A DNA stretch of 64,000 nucleotides from Phaseolus vulgaris (Eukaryota > Streptophyta > Magnoliopsida > Fabales > Fabaceae): the NCBI RefSeq assembly GCF_000499845.2, contig NC_023753.2:21483932-21547931 (forward strand). The letters run 5' to 3'. How positions within the stretch are numbered: the first letter of the stretch is position 1; every line of letters begins with the position of its first letter. The notes beneath the pieces were generated by a model, which saw only the letters and a program-made list of their open reading frames with translations, was not told the origin of the DNA and did no database searches. Shown piece by piece: positions 58,773 through 64,000 of this stretch. Both the position numbers and the translations under genes were made by a program.

Positions 58773-61068
58773 GTATCAAAGTTAGGCCCCAAAATTAGGA
58801 GCTATGTCGCTGGTGTTACATCAATAAACTTAGCTAAATACGTGCCTGCAGCTGAGGAGGATAAAGACACTAAAATTATAGTTCCTTTGAATATCCCTGG
58901 CACCAATGATACCACTAATCTCTCACTTTCTGTAAGTTCTCTTATGTTCCTCTTTTTCTTTTTTGTCATTTTAATTTTCTTTGCAATTAATTATAATATA
59001 TAAATGAATATAAATTTCACTTTATAAAATTAATTGTGAAGTTGAAACTTAAAAGTCTACTCTTTATAAGATGATCAGAATTTATTTTTATCAAACCACC
59101 CGCTGAAATTAATGAAAATTTTGATATTGTATAAGTTTTAAAAGTAATTTTTATTATTTTTTATAAATTTATTGTTATAGTATAAAAAAAACTCAATTGA
59201 TAATGATATTCCATAATCATATGTGTTTCTTTTCAGTTATCTCTTAGTTTGCTAAAACTGGATGCCCTTCAAGAATATTTGGATGCAGTGCAAAGATCAA
59301 CAGTGTTTACTCCTTCATTACCTTGTTCTGTAGAACCTCTCTCAACAAATAAAGACGAATATACTACACTCAAAGCAGGTCTGAGAAGAGTAAAAATCTT
59401 TGTTGATTATGTATCAGCTGGAAGGGCCAAGAAGGTAAGTTCCAAAGATGAAGGAAGTGATGGTAGGAGTTCCAACAGAAGCGAGGATTTTGAATATAGG
59501 TCTACATCTGATGCAGATTCCCTGAATAACGATGCTGCAATTAACTCAGAGGAGGATTCTTGTGAGAGACATTCGTTGACCTATGAGAATCTGGCCTGTG
59601 GGAACTATGCAGGAGGATTACCATATTCAAGTTCAATTGTTAATGGTAAAGATGAGTGCTGGATCCACTACAGTAGCCAAAAATCAGATTATAGAGGTGC
59701 ACGTGTTGACAACTACAATACATGTGATCAGATTGAGTATCACAACTCAAAACATCGAATCCTTTCTTGGAGGAAAAGGAAACTGCACTTTAGATCAGCC
59801 AAGGTGAAAGGGGAGCTACTTCTGAAAAAACAATATCGAGAAGAGGGTGGAGATGATATTGATTATGATCGTAAGCTGCTAAGCTCTTCTGATTATTACA
59901 CTTGTGGAAAGGTATGTATCATAAGCACAACTTGTCTTTCTTGTTCCATTTTTACTTGTCTTGTATTTTAGAACAAGATTTGAAGCAATTGAAGTATACA
60001 TGTTTCTTGCAGTGCCATAAAATACAAGATAGTATCACTACTAGTCAATCATTTGTTCCTGAATTCGAGGAGAAGAGTTTCAGTGTAGGGGGTTGGGAGC
60101 AGAAAGAGGTCATTAGCAGAGATGGACAGATGAAGCTCCATGCCCAAATCTTTTTCACTTCAATCGATCAAAGGAGCGAACATGTTGCTGGGGAGAGTGC
60201 ATGTGCTGTCCTGGTTGCTCTCGTTGCTGATTGGTTGAAAGTGAATCAAGTTTTGTTGCCTATCAAGTGTGAATTTGATACCCTGATTAGAGATGGATCA
60301 TCAGAATGGAGAACACTATGTGAGAACAAGGACTTCATAAAGAGGTTTCCAGATAAACACTTTGATCTTGAAACTGTTCTACAAGCCAAAATCCGTCAAG
60401 TTTCTATAGTCCCAGAAAAGTCCTTCGTTGGATTTTTCATTCCAGGGGAACCTGAGAGTGAAGGTTTTGACTTCCTTCATGGTGCAATGTCCTTTGATAG
60501 CATATGGGAGGAGATTAGCCATTCTGCATCAGAACTTCACATGGCTAGGGAGCCTTTGGTGTACATAGTAAGTTGGAATGACCATTTTTTTGTTCTAAAG
60601 GTTGAGAAAGATGCTTACTACATTATTGACACTTTGGGGGAGAGACTACATGAAGGATGCAATCAGGCCTACATCTTGAAATTTGATGCAAGCACAAAAA
60701 TTGAGAAACTGGCTAAGAAGGAAAAGAAAGCATTGGAGCCAAAACCTCTCAATGTTGCAGTGGAGATAAATGGTTCAGAAGAAAATGCAGTTGATGAATC
60801 TTTCATGGTCACACCAAATGAGGGCAATGATAGAAGGGAGGGGATCATATGTAGAGGCAAGGAGTCATGCAAAGAGTACATAAAAAGCTTCTTGGCTGCA
60901 ATTCCCATAAGAGAGCTTCAGGTTGATGTCAAGAAAGGCTTAAAAGCATCCATGCCACTTCATCATAGACTCCAAATTGAGTTTCACTACACACATCAAG
61001 TAACCAATGACACAAGAACTAACAAATCCTGTTTTCTCAACAATGGCAGTTTCTTAATGCAATTATAG
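58773..61068 (+). CDS. EEIG1/EHBP1 N-terminal C2 (NT-C2) family protein, 5'-truncated
   Basis: Three exons, 58773-58931, 59237-59911 and 60013-61068, splice into about 630 codons ending with TAG. Exon one begins inside the NT-C2 domain (GPKIRSYVAGVTSINLAKYV), exactly where relatives have RPKNKVPVVGTASLNLAEF. Next come EYTTLKAGLRRVKIFVDYVS, a Ser/Asp-rich linker, ILSWRKRKLHFRSAKVKGEL and EEGGDDIDYDRKLLSS. The C-terminal part, highly conserved in plants, has WEQKEVISRDGQMKLHAQIF, FDLETVLQAKIRQVSIVP, FDFLHGAMSFDSIWEEIS, YYIIDTLGERLHEGCNQAYI and ECKEYIKSFLAAIPIREL-like text. EEIG1/EHBP1 C2 domains bind membranes or Rab-linked partners; the plant proteins are little characterised. No start codon precedes the first exon in frame, and about 110 N-terminal residues are missing. 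The start given is a splice site, not an initiation codon. Confidence 0.75.
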
Positions 61069-61294
61069 AGAGTTACTCTCTTAAGTTTGTTGTACTGTTT
61101 AACTAGTTTTAGAAACGTAATTGAAGTGATGAACCTGAGCTGAAGATTCAGTTTTTTACAAGAATTTTCATGGACTTGTTTTCTAATTAATAATGTTCTT
61201 AATTATGTTAAAAGACTTTTTTGGATTTTAACACTGATTGTCTAACAGATCACATTATGGGTATCTTTTGTCACTCTCTTCTATTTTCGGTTTT

Positions 61295-61880
61295 TGTACT
61301 GGTATGGACGAGACCGACACGTGGACTCCCCTGACCGAGACCCATTTGGCTGCCCGAGACCGGGTCTACCTGACCGAGACCAGGGGAATCTGGCCGAAGT
61401 CTTGGCCGAGGCGACCAATACCTAAGAGACTTGGCCGAAGCCAGGTAAGCTTGGTCGAGACGAGTAGCATCACCACGGCCGGTCGGCCGACCCATACTAC
61501 TGTTAACGCTCAAACCAAGGTCAATGGAGCTAATCTGCTATTAAGAATTAGATAATACAACCCTAAGCGAGATCCACTCCGCTAATCGGGCCCAATAAGG
61601 TAAGCCCGTTAGAATAATATAAATAGCACACATCTCAAGGAGAAAGGTACGTCATTTATTACTGTTCACCTGCCAGAGTGCTGATCACCCGCTTTACTGA
61701 CTTGAGCATCGGAGTGCCTTCGCAGGTACCCCCACCATCCGATGTTCACCGAGACCGAGTGCCGAAGGAGAAGCAAGAGGACGAGAAGAACCCTAGTTCA
61801 TCACCCAACAACCTGACCGACTGAAGGAAGAAGTAGAAGACTTCAATAGTTCTCTAGGTCCCATCTCCCTGGTAGGAACA
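61295..61880 (+). repeat. 5' LTR of the second gypsy element (start approximate)
   Basis: Its end is fixed by the adjoining primer site. The internal phrases GACTTGAGC(A/G)TCGGAGTGC and CGCAGGTACCCCC also occur in the young element's LTR, so the two families are related. The start TGTAC is proposed by analogy with TGTACCGG. Confidence 0.6.
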
Positions 61881-61882
61881 AT

Positions 61883-61899
61883 TGGCGCCCACCGTGGGG
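61883..61899 (+). other. Primer-binding site of the second gypsy element
   Basis: TGGCGCCCACCGTGGGG, two bases after the LTR end, identical to the site at 21862-21878. Confidence 0.8.
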
Positions 61900-61930
61900 C
61901 CGAGAGAAACTAGCTGAAGGAAAAAAGTAG

Positions 61931-64000
61931 ATGGTCTCAACCAGAAGCATGGAGAGAATGAGTGAAGCCGACCAGACGATGTTGCTGTTGTCTCTCTAGA
62001 GAGAGATGGCCGAGATGAGGAGAAAGACCGAGGAGACTGCCCAGAAGAACGAGCAGGAGCTGCAGGTTCTCCGTAGGGAGAACGAAGAGATGAAAAAGAA
62101 GCTAGGGGAGGGAGGACCTTCTGTCATACCGAAGAACGTTGTCGGAAAGTCCTACATCTCTCCCCCCAACCCGGATGTGGCTGAGGGGACGAGAGGCCGA
62201 CCCCTTCCCCGGGAAACCGAGATGGATGACGAATCATGCCTGATAAGGTCCGCCCGGACGACCGTGACGGCCGACTCGACCCGCCAACATCCTTTCACCA
62301 ACACCATTATTGAAGTCCCACTGCCTGAGAAGTGGAAGGGTTTCAACCGAGACTGATATGATGGGTCTATTGACCCGGATGAGCATATGGACGCTTACAC
62401 CATCCATATGAGCCTCTACACCTCGGATGACGCTGTGTTATGTCGAGTGTTTCCTACGTCCTTAAAGGGAGAAACCCTTAGTTGGTTCACCAAGCTCTCA
62501 CCCAACTCCATTTACAACTTTGCCACACTCGTGACAAAGTTTGAAACCCAGTACGCAACCAGCCGGCCGCACCACCTGACCTCCATCGCCTTGGTAGGCA
62601 TCCGCTAGGAGAAGGGAGAGTCCCTAAGAACCTTCGTTGATAGGTTCAGCAAGGTGGCAATGAGCATCCGGAACCTGAGTCTGGACGTTGCCATGCACCA
62701 CATGCCGACAGCCCTATGTCCAGGCCCCTTTGCTGACAACCTCTGCATGCAGCCAGCCGACAACCTCTGCATGCAGCCAGCCGACAACCTGGACGAGCTG
62801 AGGAAGAGAGCTGCTAAATACAAGCAGCTGGAAAAACTCAGAGAGTTCCGTAACCAGGCCCGGGCAGAGGCCAGTGGAGATAAGAATAAGGAGGAGAAAG
62901 ACTGTCAGGGGCGGCCGAGCCAAAGGAATGACCGACACCGAGACAACCGGGACCGACCAATCCGATTCTCGAGATACACACCCCTGATGACCGAGAGGGG
63001 AAGGATTCTGGACGAGGCCCTCAACGCTGAGTTAATCCCTCCTCCAAGGAAGGTCGCCAACCCAAACAATGTCGACCGAAGGAAGTAGTGTCAATATCAC
63101 CAAATCAGCGGGCATTCGACCGAGGAGTGCTAGGCTCTGAAGGATAAGATTGAGGAACTTATCCAAGCCGGACATCTCCGCTGGTTTGTTAGAAACGGTC
63201 GAGACACACCCCGCCGGGTGGATCCACCTCGGCGGAGGAGGTCACCACAACGTGGTCGAAATGACCGAGATAACAGAGACGAACGACAGCCTGTAAGGGA
63301 CGATCCTCCCCGAAGAGACGACCCTCCCAGGGAGGCCGACAGAAGAGGTAATAGGGAGGTTATCAACACCATAGTCGGCGGCTTCGCTAGGGGAGGGAGC
63401 ACCAACAACGCCCGGAAGAAGCACCTGCGGGCGGTGCACCACGTAAACACGATGGCATTCCGGCCGAGGATGCCACCCATCACCTTTACGAACGAGGACT
63501 TTAAGGGCGTGGATTACCGCCAACAGGACGACCCGATTGTAATAGCGGTCGATATAGACCGATTCACCATCCGAAAGACCCTCGTGGACCAAGGAAGTTC
63601 GGTAGACATCGTCTACTGGAAAACGTTCAAGGCCATGAAGATAGCCGAAACTGAGATGATGCCCTACGACGACCATGTGGTAGGGTTCTCGAGTGAGAGG
63701 GTAGGTACCAAGGGCTACATTGAGCTCTATACCACCTTCGACGAAGGGAAGAATACTAGGACCATCAAAATCCGATACGTGGTCATCGACGCCAACACCT
63801 CCTACAATATCCTCCTCGGCCAACCGTCCATCAACCGGCTGATGGCCATCGTATCAACCCCTCACCTGACAATGAAATTCCCTTCGAGGACAGGGGACAT
63901 TCTCACGGTCCACGTGGACCAGAAAGAAGCACGAGAGTGCTACGCCGAGAGCCTCCGGGTGGAACCCTTAAGGAATGACACCTCTCCCCTCAGGGTGAGA
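61931..64000 (+). pseudogene. Gag-protease of the second gypsy element, with five nonsense codons
   Basis: The frame from MVSTRSMERMSEADQ is continuous apart from stops at about 61997, 62354, 62606, 63086 and 63130; no frameshift is needed. It holds a coiled coil (EMAEMRRKTEETAQKNEQEL), gag (DEHMDAYTIHMSLYTSDDAV, WFTKLSPNSIYNF, FETQYATSRPHHLTS), a basic linker, the knuckle CQYHQISGHSTEEC, and the protease TLVDQGSSVDIVYWKTF (about 63575-63625) with NTSYNILLGQPSINRL. Similarity to the young element's polyprotein is obvious throughout. Polymerase and integrase lie beyond the window. Confidence 0.85.
62732..62791 (+). repeat. 24-bp in-frame tandem repeat in gag
   Basis: GC(T/C)GACAACCTCTGCATGCA...GCCA occurs twice in tandem (62732, 62756) plus a half copy, adding the peptide ADNLCMQP twice. 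The related element at 21307 lacks it, so it is a private duplication that keeps the frame. Confidence 0.85.

Larger units (their letters stand above)
61295..64000 (+). mobile_element. Second Tat-type gypsy element, 5' part, running off the window
   Basis: A probable LTR of 586 bp (61295-61880) starts TGTACTGG and ends GGAACA. The primer-binding site TGGCGCCCACCGTGGGG (61883-61899) is identical to that of the young element at 21862. The gag and protease regions follow, with five in-frame stops. It is GC-richer than its surroundings and rich in ACCGAG/GGCCGA motifs. It inserted 226 bases after the stop of the NT-C2 gene. The LTR start is the least certain point because the right LTR is outside the window. 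Confidence 0.75.

Noticed and set aside
1..64000. tRNA, rRNA or microRNA genes
   Set aside because: No cloverleaf, rRNA core or convincing hairpin precursor was recognised by eye; a covariance-model scan would be needed to exclude them.

Overview
This is a plant nuclear window, most probably from a phaseoloid legume such as Phaseolus or Vigna. The main reasons are a complete, spliced gene for LIN/CERBERUS (the U-box/WD40 E3 ligase known from legume nodulation), introns with AT-rich plant signals, and nested plant transposons, including Tat-lineage Ty3-gypsy elements and an LTR carrying the AACAATCGGTT-type motif that I associate with bean repeats. Species assignment is inference. No prokaryotic, plastid or viral genome features were seen.

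Layout. 1-1040: possible 5' end of a minus-strand gene running off the left edge. 1640-7428: a nest of dead transposons. It holds a Mutator-like element (MULE) whose minus-strand transposase faces a plus-strand GRF zinc-finger gene, a solo LTR (3510-4636) with a perfect 5-bp target duplication inserted in the transposase, and an abutting minus-strand LTR-element remnant. 9485-16011: LIN/CERBERUS, 16 exons, predicted 1490 aa. 18582-20486 (minus): mitochondrial uncoupling protein 3-like carrier, 2 exons, 305 aa. 21307-29006: a complete, very young Tat-lineage gypsy element with 553-bp LTRs that differ at one site and one uninterrupted gag-pol frame. It sits between the divergent carrier and nucleoporin genes. 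29555-40856: NUP1/NUP136-like FG nucleoporin, 9 exons, 1283 aa, whose 5-kb intron 2 holds a degenerate hAT transposon.

42403-45763 (minus): a 249-aa plant protein of unknown function in 3 exons. 49290-54370: an old copia element inserted in what looks like a small TRIM-type LTR element. 55179-56486: a TGA-factor-like protein with the DOG1 domain but no bZIP. 58773-61068: an EEIG1/EHBP1 (NT-C2) family gene lacking its N-terminal coding part. 61295-64000: the 5' part of a second Tat-type gypsy element with five in-frame stops, running off the right edge.

The six host genes are unrelated in function and form no operon-like unit. The most distinctive content is in how mobile DNA has reshaped them: a young insertion between divergent promoters, a transposon-swollen intron, a partial exon duplication, and two genes that have lost conserved N-terminal domains. 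Exon boundaries were read by eye from splice signals, reading-frame phase and remembered family sequence. No alignment or database search was run, and I did not find a convincing new multi-gene system.
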